A stretch of 64,000 nucleotides of DNA from Clostridiaceae bacterium (GCA_012840085.1 DUMB01000004.1:62001-126000); one strand, 5' to 3'; counted from the first letter of the stretch, positions 18,542 to 27,737 are shown. The notes: generated from the sequence alone by a model not told the origin. Program-made: numbers and translations.

Positions 18542-19153
18542 TCACCTTACACCCTTTATTTTAACATATAATTTTGCTACAGTATTTTCCAGTTCTTCAA
18601 TGCTTCCTTCATTTACAATAACTTCATCAGCAAGTCGTATGTACGCTTCATCGCTTTGCTGCGAATCAATTCTCTTCTCTGCTTCCTCCCGCGAAAACCC
18701 GTTTCTCTCCATTATTCTTGCTATTCTGACTTCCCGGCTTGCAGTAACAACCCATATCTCATCAGCCTGGTCAATAAATCCATGCTCTATAGGTATTGGT
18801 GCATCAATAACTATTATGTCCGTAGTATTATCAGTTTTATAGCAATTTACTGCTTTGATGATTTCTTCTGCTATGTAACCATGAGTAATATTATTAAGTG
18901 CTTCCAGCTTTTCAGATTTATTGAAAACTATTTCTGCAAGCTTTTTTCTGTTCAGTTCTCCATCCGCATCAAGTATTTCACTGCCAAAAAAATTTACTAA
19001 ATCTTCTAAAGGTTTCCCCCCTTTAACTACAATTTTTCTGGCAATTTTGTCAGCATCCACTATCTTTGCACCCAAATCTCTTAATATTCTGGATACAGTG
19101 CTTTTTCCACTTCCTATACCACCCGTTACTCCAATGACCTTCACATAAACCAT
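18542..19153 (-). CDS. coaE: Dephospho-CoA kinase
   Basis: Catalyses the last step of coenzyme A synthesis, phosphorylating the 3'-hydroxyl of dephospho-CoA. Walker A GVTGGIGSGKST at about residues 8-19, DADKIARKIV, and the lid segment ending in RMxxNGFSREEAEKRI. At 203 residues it is of normal length. It lies 20 bases after polA, an arrangement common in Firmicutes (polA, often mutM, coaE). Confidence 0.97.
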   Translation of the reverse strand: MVYVKVIGVTGGIGSGKSTVSRILRDLGAKIVDADKIARKIVVKGGKPLEDLVNFFGSEILDADGELNRKKLAEIVFNKSEKLEALNNITHGYIAEEIIKAVNCYKTDNTTDIIVIDAPIPIEHGFIDQADEIWVVTASREVRIARIMERNGFSREEAEKRIDSQQSDEAYIRLADEVIVNEGSIEELENTVAKLYVKIKGVR

Positions 19154-19173
19154 CCCTTATACATTCAATTTAT

Positions 19174-21861
19174 TTATTTTGTCTCATACCAGCTCTTGCC
19201 TGACTTTATGTCAATATTTAATGGAACACTTAATTTTACTGCATTTTCCATACATTCCTTCAATATTTCTTCGACAGCCTGCTTTTCGTCTACATAAGTC
19301 TCAACAATCAATTCATCATGCACCTGAAGTATCAGTCTGGATTTCATTTTTCTTTCTTTTAAAGCCCTGTATACTTTTACCATTGCTATTTTTATAACAT
19401 CCGCCGCACTTCCCTGTATGGGCGTATTCAAAGCAATACGCTCTCCAAAGGCCCTGATGTTGTAATTATTTGATTTCAATTCCGGCAGGTATCTTCTTCT
19501 GTTAAAAATCGTAGTCACATAACCATTCTTTTTTCCTTGTTCCACAATATCATGCATATATTGCCTTACACCCGGGTATTTATCCAGGTAACCGTCTATA
19601 TAACTTTTTGCCTCTTTTCTGGATATTCCAAGATCCCTTGAAAGGCTGAACTCACCTATTCCGTAAACAATTCCAAAATTAACGGCCTTTGCTTTGGATC
19701 TCATCAGAGGAGTAACACTGTCCGGCGATACTCCAAAAACTTTTGAAGCCGTAGTGGTATGGATGTCTTCATTTTTCCTGAAGGCTTCAATCATGTTTTC
19801 GTCTCCGGTAATATGCGCAAGAATTCGAAGTTCAATCTGGGAATAATCTGCATCTGTCAGTATAAAATTATCGTCTTCTGCAACAAATACCTTTCTTATC
19901 TTTCGACCCATTTCAAGTTTAACGGGGATGTTCTGCAAATTTGGTTCGGTACTGCTTATTCTTCCGGTAGCGGTTACAGTCTGGTTAAAACTTGAATGAA
20001 TCCTGCCTGTTGAAGGATTTACAACGCTTAACAGCCCTTCCACGTAAGTGGATTTTAGTTTAACCAGCTGCCTGTACTCCAATATTTTCGATACTATTTC
20101 ATGTCTGTCTGATAGCTGGTCCAATACTTCGGCATCAGTTGAATATCCGGTTCTTGTTTTTTTGATTACCGGTAGTCCAAGCCTTTCAAACAAAATAACT
20201 CCAAGCTGTTTAGGCGAATTAATATTAAACTCTTCACCGGCCAGGCTGTATATTTCTTCAGTGATTGTATTTATTTTTTCTTCCAGTTCATATGAATATT
20301 CCTTTAATTCATCTATATTCACTTTAAAACCCCAGTATTCCATTTCAGAAAGTACTTCTATTAAAGGAAGCTCAATTTCATAGTATAATTGTTTCTGGCC
20401 ATTGGCTTCCATAATACTGTCAAGTTTCTCTTTCAAATTAAATATAGTAACAGCGTGGAGACCGGCAGCGTCTGAAAGCTTTTCAACGGGAATTTGGCTG
20501 AAAGGAACATAATTTTTCCCTTTTCCGGACAGATGTTCTATTGCTTCAAGTTCCACACTCAAATATTCGTCCGCAAGCTGTGAAACAGTATACGTACTCC
20601 TTGAAGGGTCTATGATATACGCCGCAATCATGGAATCAAAAGACAGGCCATTCAGCCTTATACCCTTGGCTCTGAGATAAGTTATCAAATTTTTTATATC
20701 ATGGCCGTATTTAGATATGGCGGCATCTTCCAATATATTTTTCATTTCCGATAAAAATTCATCTTCATGAATGTTGTCACAAAAATGTACATAATATGTA
20801 TTTTTTTCTCCCCATGACAACCCCATTCCAACCAGCTTATTTGAAAAGTTGTCCACTTTTTCCAGCAAATAAAAAATTGAACAACTGCCGGCTTTAGAAA
20901 TTCCCTCTATTACAGATTTTACGCCTTCCAGATTTTTAACGCGTTCAACATTTGACAGACTTGAAACAGCAACTTTTCTGTTTCCTAGCCCGAACTTCTC
21001 GATTAAGCTCTTGAATTCCAGCCTTGTAAAAATGTTATATAATCTTTCATTATCAAAGGATTTCCGTCTATAATCTTCCATATTGGAAATACACGGTATG
21101 TTCCTTTCTATGGTGGCAAGCTTTTTGCTCATAAATGCAAGTTCTTTGTTATCCTCAAGCTTTTGCCTGATACTTTTTCTTTCAACCTCATCTAAACGTT
21201 CATAAAGGTTTTCAATACTGCCAAATTGCTGTATAAGACTCAATGCCGTCTTTTCACCTATTCCGGGAACTCCCGGAATATTATCCGACTGGTCCCCCAT
21301 AAGCCCTTTTACATCTATAAACTGCTCAGGCTGGATACCATACTCTCCCACAAAAGTATTATAGTCATATTCATCCGTCAGATTCTTCCCGCCTCTGGAT
21401 GTAGGAATTTTTACCCTGGTATGGGCAGAAACGAGCTGAAGGGCATCTCTGTCGCCCGTGATGATAATAACCTGCATGCCTTCCTTTTCTGCGCACAGTG
21501 AAAGGGAGCCAAGTATGTCATCTGCTTCATACCCTTCTATCTCCAGCCTTTTAATGTTCATTGCATCAAGAACGTCTTTTATTACAGGAACCTGTACAGC
21601 CAGCTCCTCAGGCATTCCTTTTCTCTTTGCCTTGTACTCTTCATACTTAAGGTGCCTGAAAGTAGGTGCTTTCAAATCAAAAGCCACACAAATATAATCT
21701 GGCTGCTCTTCTTCCAGATATTTATTTATAATATTAATAAAACCAAAAACAGCGTTTGTGTAAAGTCCGTCGGAAGTTGCAAGAAGCTGTCGCCCCTGAA
21801 GACCGTAAAAAGCTCTGTTCAATATGCTATTTCCATCTACCAGCATTAACTTGCCATTCAT
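19174..21861 (-). CDS. polA: DNA polymerase I
   Basis: Repair and Okazaki-fragment polymerase of about 895 residues. The N-terminal 5' nuclease domain (1-290) shows DGNSILNRAFYGL, ITGDRDALQLV and GVPGIGEKTALSLI. The polymerase core shows motif A DADYSQIELRILAHI, motif B RSKAKAVNFGIVYGIGEFS and motif C LQVHDELIVE. The central 3'-5' exonuclease fold (about 310-490) lacks the usual DxE motif I (the segment reads SIFYLLEKVDN), so proofreading is probably lost, as in Geobacillus Pol I. I chose ATG 21861 (MNGKLMLVDGN); a TTG seven codons earlier overlaps the GGAGG. Confidence 0.97.
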   Translation of the reverse strand: MNGKLMLVDGNSILNRAFYGLQGRQLLATSDGLYTNAVFGFINIINKYLEEEQPDYICVAFDLKAPTFRHLKYEEYKAKRKGMPEELAVQVPVIKDVLDAMNIKRLEIEGYEADDILGSLSLCAEKEGMQVIIITGDRDALQLVSAHTRVKIPTSRGGKNLTDEYDYNTFVGEYGIQPEQFIDVKGLMGDQSDNIPGVPGIGEKTALSLIQQFGSIENLYERLDEVERKSIRQKLEDNKELAFMSKKLATIERNIPCISNMEDYRRKSFDNERLYNIFTRLEFKSLIEKFGLGNRKVAVSSLSNVERVKNLEGVKSVIEGISKAGSCSIFYLLEKVDNFSNKLVGMGLSWGEKNTYYVHFCDNIHEDEFLSEMKNILEDAAISKYGHDIKNLITYLRAKGIRLNGLSFDSMIAAYIIDPSRSTYTVSQLADEYLSVELEAIEHLSGKGKNYVPFSQIPVEKLSDAAGLHAVTIFNLKEKLDSIMEANGQKQLYYEIELPLIEVLSEMEYWGFKVNIDELKEYSYELEEKINTITEEIYSLAGEEFNINSPKQLGVILFERLGLPVIKKTRTGYSTDAEVLDQLSDRHEIVSKILEYRQLVKLKSTYVEGLLSVVNPSTGRIHSSFNQTVTATGRISSTEPNLQNIPVKLEMGRKIRKVFVAEDDNFILTDADYSQIELRILAHITGDENMIEAFRKNEDIHTTTASKVFGVSPDSVTPLMRSKAKAVNFGIVYGIGEFSLSRDLGISRKEAKSYIDGYLDKYPGVRQYMHDIVEQGKKNGYVTTIFNRRRYLPELKSNNYNIRAFGERIALNTPIQGSAADVIKIAMVKVYRALKERKMKSRLILQVHDELIVETYVDEKQAVEEILKECMENAVKLSVPLNIDIKSGKSWYETK

Positions 21862-21970
21862 TTTATATTTCCAGGCCTCCAATTCAAATAGCAGTTATTA
21901 AAAAACTGCAATAAATCATTTATATATTATGCCTTTAACATTAATAATTAAATCCTATAGCATATTCTAC

Positions 21971-22000
21971 ACAAAAAAACAACAGCCGTAAACGGCTGTT
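21971..22000 (-). terminator. Terminator of the anti-sigma/sigma operon
   Basis: Stem AACAGCCGT (21981-21989) with ACGGCTGTT (21992-22000). On the minus strand it is followed by TTTTTTT. It lies about 70 bases beyond the anti-sigma stop codon and insulates polA. Confidence 0.88.
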
Positions 22001-22070
22001 GAATCATTTTTTAGGAAATAATATCAAAATTGCTCAAAATATCAGGTTAGTAACCAATATCAATCTGAAA

Positions 22071-23207
22071 TTATTCTGCATCATTCTGCTGAATGTATAT
22101 AGTTACATATATATAATCAGAGTCAAGCTTTATTTTTTCAATCTCATTTATTATAAGCTGTCTTTCTTCATTTAAAGTCTTTAACACGTCGGGGCTGGAG
22201 GTGGACGCATTTCCTGACTTTTCTATTCCGCTTATTTCATCCTCAATCTCGCTTAATCTTGCGTTGTAAGACTCTATTATATTGCTCATATCCTGGCTGA
22301 CTTTATCAGCAGTAATGTTTCCGCTTCCAACATATTCTGTAAGAGAGTCGAAGAGATTCTGGTACTGATTATATGATATTTTAAAATTCAATACTGTTTC
22401 GGTAGCTTTTTTACCGTCAGTTTCCTGTCGTGCGTTGGCCATAGCTATTTGAGCGGTCTCTTCTGAAAACTCTCCACCACTGTCAACTGCCAATTTCCTT
22501 ATATTCTGAACTTCCGAATCAAGTTCACCCTTAACTTTTGCGTTGATTATAACATTATTGCTGTAAACATTTTCTTCGTCGCTTTTCTGTAATTCATGTT
22601 TGCGCTGGCCAGGTTCCGTAGACCTTGATACGGTAATTCCCGAATCCCCCGGCATGGCCTCTGCAGTATTTGGATCTGCCATTATGCTAAACTGCTGTAT
22701 TTCTTCTTCTGCAATACCACTGCCTTTTTCAGCAATGCTATCCGCTGCATCGTTATTTTCCGCTGAAAAACCATATATTTCAGCGCCTTCGTCTAAAGTT
22801 CCTGCGTTCTCGCGTGCCGATCCGGTTTTATCCATATCTTTCTGACCGTATTTTGGGAAAAAGCTGTCATATAAAAATCCTCTTGCCAGAACAACAATCA
22901 AAAGACATGCGGCAACAGCAGAAATTATCCTTATATATCTATTGCGCAGCGTTACAACTTTGTTCTTTCTCATATTTTCTTCCTTAACCGCCAACAGCTT
23001 GGAGTGAAGCTCTTCCCTGAAATTATCCGGGAGCTCCTCCTCTTCAATGCTATTGCACATGCTGATAATGCTCTTTATCTCATCAAGTTCATTTCTGCAA
23101 TCAGCGCAGGAATTAATATGCTCTTCGAACTCTGCTCGCTGTGCTTCATCCAGTTCTCCATCAACATATATATATATTAGTTCTCTTATTTCATCACATT
23201 TTTTCAT
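22071..23207 (-). CDS. Membrane anti-sigma factor with zinc finger and DUF4349-like domain
   Basis: About 378 residues. The N-terminus is a zinc-finger anti-sigma domain (Cys in KKCDEI, then HINSCADC, i.e. H-x3-C-x2-C), followed by one membrane helix (about 90-110), an Asp/Glu/Ser-rich extracytoplasmic linker (about 115-230) and a C-terminal region with a long coiled coil (about 310-360), resembling DUF4349. It most likely holds the neighbouring ECF sigma factor inactive until an envelope signal arrives, probably by regulated proteolysis; an rseP homologue is at 55.8 kb. ATG 23207 is chosen because GGAGGG lies 6 bases before it. Confidence 0.88.
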   Translation of the reverse strand: MKKCDEIRELIYIYVDGELDEAQRAEFEEHINSCADCRNELDEIKSIISMCNSIEEEELPDNFREELHSKLLAVKEENMRKNKVVTLRNRYIRIISAVAACLLIVVLARGFLYDSFFPKYGQKDMDKTGSARENAGTLDEGAEIYGFSAENNDAADSIAEKGSGIAEEEIQQFSIMADPNTAEAMPGDSGITVSRSTEPGQRKHELQKSDEENVYSNNVIINAKVKGELDSEVQNIRKLAVDSGGEFSEETAQIAMANARQETDGKKATETVLNFKISYNQYQNLFDSLTEYVGSGNITADKVSQDMSNIIESYNARLSEIEDEISGIEKSGNASTSSPDVLKTLNEERQLIINEIEKIKLDSDYIYVTIYIQQNDAE

Positions 23208-23222
23208 CTCCAACCCTCCTTT

Positions 23223-23825
23223 CTACATTTCTTTGACGTATCTGTCTTTTAAAAGTTCCTTTTTTGATACAAGTATTTCTTTCAACGCTTGCCTTGCTCT
23301 GCAAATTCTTGATTTTACGGTACCTTCCGGACAATTGGTAATATCCGATATTTCTTTATAGCTAAACCCCTGTATATCTCTCAGAACAATAACCGTCCTG
23401 TGCTCTTCAGACAACTCATTTATTGCACTGCTAAGCATTCTCTTCATTTCATCCCTTTCAACTATTTCCTCTGGAGTTAAATCATCGCTTACAATATCCC
23501 TTTTAATTTCTCCATCATCAGATCTTATATTATCATCTATATACAGGACTTTTTTATTCTTACGCTTTCTCAGTTCATCCAGACATATATTTGTAATTAT
23601 TCTATATATCCACGTTGACAACGATGACTGTTCCTTAAAGTCACCCAGAGACCTGTACACCCTAATAAACGCCTCCTGCGCCATATCCTTGGCATCTTCA
23701 TAACTGCCCATCATTCTCAAAGCAATATTGAAAACCTTTTTTTCATGTGCCTCTATCAGCTTTTCAAAGGCTTCAATATCACCTTTTTTTGCGCTTTCCA
23801 GGAGGTGCTTTTCATTCTCATTCAT
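23223..23825 (-). CDS. ECF RNA polymerase sigma factor (SigW/RpoE type)
   Basis: A 200-residue extracytoplasmic-function sigma factor. Region 2 (about 20-90) reads AHEKKVFNIALRMMGSYEDA, DMAQEAFIRVYR and LSTWIYRIITNICLDELRKRK; region 4 (about 130-185) reads LSEEHRTVIVLRDIQGFSYKEI and CPEGTVKSRICRARQAL. It is the first gene of a two-gene operon with its anti-sigma factor, spaced 15 bases. It follows the truncated murA at the end of the division cluster. Its promoter is described separately. Confidence 0.95.
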   Translation of the reverse strand: MNENEKHLLESAKKGDIEAFEKLIEAHEKKVFNIALRMMGSYEDAKDMAQEAFIRVYRSLGDFKEQSSLSTWIYRIITNICLDELRKRKNKKVLYIDDNIRSDDGEIKRDIVSDDLTPEEIVERDEMKRMLSSAINELSEEHRTVIVLRDIQGFSYKEISDITNCPEGTVKSRICRARQALKEILVSKKELLKDRYVKEM

Positions 23826-23879
23826 CTGCCAGTTTCACCCCTTCAGCTCTTGCGAAATTTTCACCACTGTCTCAACAAT

Positions 23880-23902
23880 AAAAAAAGATGATTCATATCA
23901 TC
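23880..23902 (-). promoter_or_regulatory. Terminator-like hairpin in the ECF sigma leader
   Basis: GATGAT (23887-23892) pairs with ATCATC (23897-23902). On the minus strand seven T follow. The stem is only 6 bp. It lies just downstream of the predicted start site, so it could be a weak attenuator or could end read-through from the mur cluster. Confidence 0.4.
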
Positions 23903-23917
23903 ATGTCATTTAACTCT

Positions 23918-23945
23918 ATTATACAATTTATTTTATCTATTTCAA
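23918..23945 (-). promoter_or_regulatory. Sigma-A-type promoter for the ECF sigma/anti-sigma operon
   Basis: On the minus strand TTGAAA (23940-23945), a 16-bp spacer and a perfect TATAAT (23918-23923). The -35 box overlaps the stop codon of the truncated murA. A vegetative promoter means the operon need not depend only on its own sigma factor. Confidence 0.7.
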
Positions 23946-24316
23946 ACTAAATGTGCCAATAATATTACACACCCACCCGGGTAGCTTATAGTAACTTTTT
24001 TACACCTTGCAAGCATTGGACCCATAAATATTATTGATGACCGCATTTCTGAAGCCAGATCTTCAGGAATTTCGGTTTTATTCAGTGTTGATGAGTCCAA
24101 TATAACTGTGCTGCCTTCCACTTTTACTTTGCACCCTAATTTTTTCAGTATTTCAAGTGCTATTTCTACGTCCTTCAGCTTTGGACAATTTTTTATTACA
24201 TTAATACCTCCATTAAGAATAGTCGCTGCAAGAATGGGTAATACGGCGTTTTTTGAGCCTTCTATGGTAATTTCACCCTGAAGTCTCTTTCCACCAGTTA
24301 CTACTAATTTGCTCAT
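23942..24316 (-). pseudogene. murA: Truncated murA (UDP-GlcNAc enolpyruvyl transferase)
   Basis: Residues 1-115 are clear MurA: MSKLVVTGGKRLQGEITIEGSKNAVLPILAA and SSIIFMGPMLAR, ending SYPGGC, where Cys is the PEP-binding catalytic cysteine (Cys115 in E. coli). Eight unrelated residues and a stop then follow. A full enzyme needs about 417 residues. None of the missing 300 codons is found in any frame up to the sigma gene, so this is a deletion, not a frameshift. It retains a ribosome binding site (GAGGTG). A functional murA must be elsewhere. It may mark the breakpoint where the downstream dcw genes (ftsQ/divIB, ftsZ) were moved away. Confidence 0.9.
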
Positions 24317-24321
24317 AATAA

Positions 24322-24361
24322 AACACCTCGCATTACATTAATATAGTATGCAAGGTGTTTA
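24322..24361 (-). promoter_or_regulatory. Hairpin over the truncated murA ribosome site
   Basis: AAACACCTCGCAT pairs with ATGCAAGGTGTTT (12 of 13 bp) around a 14-base AT loop. On the minus strand the right arm contains GAGGTG, the ribosome site of the murA remnant, followed by TTTTATT. It could be a weak terminator after murG, a translation block, or both. Confidence 0.55.
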
Positions 24362-24411
24362 GAAGTGTTACAACATGGAATTATATACAAATATACATAA
24401 GCGCATACAAA

Positions 24412-25506
24412 TTATGCCGTTATTTCTTTTATTATGGAATATATTTTTTCAGTTGAATTCACAATACCTATCTTTTTTGAGTTTCTTGCCATTTTGGCAA
24501 GCTGTTCCTTGTCTCCCAGCAAATCTGTAATCTGCCGGTACAGTAAATCTACATTCAAGTCCTTTTCAATAATTACAACTGCCGCTCCGTGCTTTTCAAG
24601 AGCTCTTGCGTTGTACTCCTGGTGGTTTGCCACAACATTGGGTGAAGGAATTATTATTGCAGGTATTCCCAGCGCAGTCAGTTCGCTGCACGTAATAGCC
24701 CCTGCCCTGCATATTATGAGATCTGCCGCATTGTATACCGTTGCAGAATCATAAATATACGGTACAACATTAACAGACGGGTTTTTATAATCGCCTAAAT
24801 TCTGAATTACCTTGTCATGCTGCCTGGCACCTGTTGAGAAAATCATGCTTATTTCGTTGTTTTTAAAATATTTCTTTAACATTGCAACAACCGTTTCGTT
24901 TATCTTCTCAGCTCCAAGGCTTCCTCCCATAACTACAACCAGGGGTTTTTGCCTGTCAATTCCCAGCTTTTGCCGTGCAGTCTGCCTGTCGATGTTAAAA
25001 AGCTCAGGCCGAACCGGATTTCCCGTGTTAACAAGTTTTTTTGCAGATTTAAAATACTCTTCCGACTCCCTGAAACTTACAGCAACAGCATCAACATACC
25101 TTGACAATATTCTGTTGGTTATGCCGGGAAAAGCATTCTGCTCGTGAATGAGTGTCGGTATTTTCATTCGTGAGGCACTGAATACAACAGGTCCGCACAC
25201 ATATCCACCTGTACCTATTACTACATCCGGCTTAAATTCCTTGATAATCTTTTTGGATCCGGCAATTCCCTGTATCAGTTCCTTTATAGCTGTAAGATTC
25301 TCTTTTGACAGCTTTCTTCTGAAACCTCTCACCTTGATAAATTTTATCTCAAATCCTTCTCTCGGAACCAACTGAGCTTCCATACCTTTATTGGTTCCGA
25401 TAAAGAGTATCTCTGATTCTTTATCCTTTTCTTTTATATATCTGGCTATGGCAATTCCGGGATTAATATGTCCGGCAGTACCGCCTCCGGCTATTATTAC
25501 TCTCAA
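24412..25506 (-). CDS. murG: MurG, lipid II synthase (GlcNAc transferase)
   Basis: Transfers GlcNAc from UDP-GlcNAc to lipid I at the inner membrane face, giving lipid II. N-terminal glycine loop RVIIAGGGTAGHINPGIAIA, then VIGTGGYVCGPVVFSA, IHEQNAFPGITNR, GGSLGAEKINETV and the sugar-nucleotide site ICRAGAITCSELTALGIPAIIIPSP. About 364 residues. I prefer a TTG start at 25506 (fMet-RVIIAGGG), six bases after GAGGTG and 10 bases beyond the ftsW stop; an ATG at 25530 would add eight residues overlapping ftsW. Last intact gene of the dcw operon. Confidence 0.96.
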   Translation of the reverse strand: MRVIIAGGGTAGHINPGIAIARYIKEKDKESEILFIGTNKGMEAQLVPREGFEIKFIKVRGFRRKLSKENLTAIKELIQGIAGSKKIIKEFKPDVVIGTGGYVCGPVVFSASRMKIPTLIHEQNAFPGITNRILSRYVDAVAVSFRESEEYFKSAKKLVNTGNPVRPELFNIDRQTARQKLGIDRQKPLVVVMGGSLGAEKINETVVAMLKKYFKNNEISMIFSTGARQHDKVIQNLGDYKNPSVNVVPYIYDSATVYNAADLIICRAGAITCSELTALGIPAIIIPSPNVVANHQEYNARALEKHGAAVVIIEKDLNVDLLYRQITDLLGDKEQLAKMARNSKKIGIVNSTEKIYSIIKEITA

Positions 25507-25516
25507 ACCTGTCACC

Positions 25517-26626
25517 TCATATACGCTCATAATTGGAATATTTTGATATATTAAGAAGTATTCCCACTTCTGTCATAAGTACCAGCAATGAAGTTCCTCC
25601 ATAGCTGAAAAAGGGAAGCGAAACTCCGGTTGGAGGAACGGTGTTTGTGACAACAGCAATATTGAACAGGCTCTGTATGGCTATTAATGAAGTTATGCCC
25701 AATGCCACAAGGCTCCCGAAAGTATCGGGTGCGTTCATTGCGACTTTTATACCTCTCCAGATAAATATAAGGTATAACAGCATTACTGCCAATACACCGA
25801 TAAATCCCAATTCCTCGGCTAATACGGGAAAAATAAAGTCGTTGTGGGGTTCCGGCAGGTAAAGGAACTTCTGAAGACTTCTTCCAAGTCCGCGGCCAAA
25901 AAGCCCGCCTGAGCCAATTGCATAGAGTGACTGTACTGTCTGCCATCCAATACCACTCTTATATTCAAAGGGGTGAAGATATGACAGAATTCTGTCAGTC
26001 ATATAGTCTGTAAAAAAAATAACTGCCGCAAGGCCAGCTACTACTGGTACACCCAAAATAATAAAGTGCTTGATTCTTGCTCCTGCCGCAAATAATATAA
26101 CAGCGGCTACAGAAATCACAATTATGGTTGCACTCATATGACGTTCCAGAAGAATAAGCCCTACGAATAAGCCCAATAAAAGCAAATAGGGCAACAATCC
26201 TTTAAAGAAGGAGTTTAAAGGGTCCTTTTTCTTGGAAAGACTGTATGAAAAAAACAATATGATTGCAAGTTTTGCAATTTCGGAAGGCTGGAATTGGGTA
26301 AATCCTAAATCTAGCCACCTGTATGTGCCTTTTTTTTCGCCGCCTATACCAGGTATGAAAACAAGTATAAGCAAAACTATACTGACAACAACAATCAACG
26401 GTGAAAGTTTTCCAAGCTTCCTGTAATCGAAATTCATTGCAGCAAACATAGCAATAAAACCTATAACTGCAAATGCCAGCTGCCTTTTTACAAAGTGATA
26501 CATATCATGATACTGGTTTTCCGCCATGGGTCCGCTTGCACTGAAAACCATTATCAATCCCAGCGAAAGCAGCAACAATACAGTCAGAAATATCCAAAAA
26601 TCAAAAGGTTTCTTTGCTTTTTTCAT
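25517..26626 (-). CDS. ftsW: FtsW/SpoVE-type SEDS glycan polymerase
   Basis: A 369-residue protein with about ten membrane segments. Signature segments are FQPSEIAKLAIILFFSY, RHMSATIIVISVAAV, FGRGLGRSLQKFLYLPEPHNDFIFPVLAEELGFIG and PTGVSLPFFSYGGTS. SEDS proteins polymerise lipid II, working with a class B penicillin-binding protein, here probably SpoVD three genes upstream. Whether it serves division or spore cortex (SpoVE) cannot be decided from sequence. GGAGG precedes the ATG. Confidence 0.95.
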   Translation of the reverse strand: MKKAKKPFDFWIFLTVLLLLSLGLIMVFSASGPMAENQYHDMYHFVKRQLAFAVIGFIAMFAAMNFDYRKLGKLSPLIVVVSIVLLILVFIPGIGGEKKGTYRWLDLGFTQFQPSEIAKLAIILFFSYSLSKKKDPLNSFFKGLLPYLLLLGLFVGLILLERHMSATIIVISVAAVILFAAGARIKHFIILGVPVVAGLAAVIFFTDYMTDRILSYLHPFEYKSGIGWQTVQSLYAIGSGGLFGRGLGRSLQKFLYLPEPHNDFIFPVLAEELGFIGVLAVMLLYLIFIWRGIKVAMNAPDTFGSLVALGITSLIAIQSLFNIAVVTNTVPPTGVSLPFFSYGGTSLLVLMTEVGILLNISKYSNYERI

Positions 26627-26682
26627 TAAATACCTCCAGAATTTACAGGGAACCAGCCTGCATATGAATTACTGTTTCAACC

Positions 26683-27678
26683 TTAAAAAATTCTGAACCT
26701 TAGTGTAATGAATCCTATAAAACATGCCACAACTGTAACTATCCAAAATACAGTAACCACTTTTGTTTCTTTCCAGCCAGACAGTTCAAAGTGATGATGC
26801 AAAGGTGCCATCTTAAATACCCTTTTCCCTCTGGTTTTGAACGAAGCCACCTGAATCATTACCGACAGAGTTTCTATTACATAAATAAAACCTACCACAA
26901 GCAAAATCCAGGGCATTTTCATCACTATTGAAATTATACCCACAGCTCCGCCAAGAGCTAAAGAGCCGTTATCTCCCATAAACAGCCTGGCAGGATGCAT
27001 ATTAAATGCGAGGAATCCAAGACAGCCTCCTGCAATTGCTGAAGAAAACATTTTTACATAGTCCCATTCGCTCCTGGTCATTGCAACTATTGCAAAAAAT
27101 ACCATTACGATAAGTGTCACTCCTGCTGCCAATCCATCTATGCCATCAGTCATATTAACTGCATTTGTAGATGATATAAGTACAAATATGCAAAGAGGAA
27201 TAAAAAACCATACCGGAAGCGAAATTGTATAGTCAAATCCCAGGAACGGTATTATTATATCCGTACCCAGCTTCATAACGTATACTATGTAAAACGTAGA
27301 TACCGCTGAAACTATTATCAGTCCCAGCATTTTCTGATTCCAGTACAGGCCGTCTTTACGCCTTTTAACTACTTTTATAAAATCATCAATAAATCCGATT
27401 AAGCCAAAACCAAGAGTTGTAAAGGTCAGAACAAGGATTTCAGGATATTCCACCGCATAATATAAGGAAACCAGCAACAAAGGCAACAGGAAAATTATTC
27501 CCCCCATTGTAGGTGTACCTGTTTTCTTCAGATGTGTAGCCGGGCCATCATCCCTAACCGTCTGACCTACTTTAAGCTTGGTAAGTATAGGGATAAAAAT
27601 CGGTCCGGAAATCAACGTCAATAAAAATGTAACAGCAAAAGCAATTGTTTGAGTAGATATTGTAAAAGCCGTATTCAA
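26683..27678 (-). CDS. mraY: MraY, phospho-MurNAc-pentapeptide translocase
   Basis: Makes lipid I by moving phospho-MurNAc-pentapeptide onto undecaprenyl phosphate. Polytopic, about 331 residues, with KTGTPTMGGIIFLLPL, FIDDFIKVVKRRKDGLYWNQKM (Asp pair) and NAVNMTDGIDGLAAGV, plus the C-terminal APLHHHFELSGWKETKVV histidine motif. A TTG at 27678 lies seven bases after GGAGAG. The ATG at 27693 has no ribosome site in front, so I prefer the TTG, with moderate certainty. Confidence 0.96.
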   Translation of the reverse strand: MNTAFTISTQTIAFAVTFLLTLISGPIFIPILTKLKVGQTVRDDGPATHLKKTGTPTMGGIIFLLPLLLVSLYYAVEYPEILVLTFTTLGFGLIGFIDDFIKVVKRRKDGLYWNQKMLGLIIVSAVSTFYIVYVMKLGTDIIIPFLGFDYTISLPVWFFIPLCIFVLISSTNAVNMTDGIDGLAAGVTLIVMVFFAIVAMTRSEWDYVKMFSSAIAGGCLGFLAFNMHPARLFMGDNGSLALGGAVGIISIVMKMPWILLVVGFIYVIETLSVMIQVASFKTRGKRVFKMAPLHHHFELSGWKETKVVTVFWIVTVVACFIGFITLRFRIF

Positions 27679-27737
27679 TGTATTTCTCTCCATTCTGTAT
27701 TGTCTTGCGACAAGTATTCCTCATACAATATAAACCT

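Noticed and set aside
23942-24316. Frameshifted but complete murA
   Set aside because: None of the missing C-terminal MurA motifs is found in any frame downstream; the following DNA is the sigma promoter.
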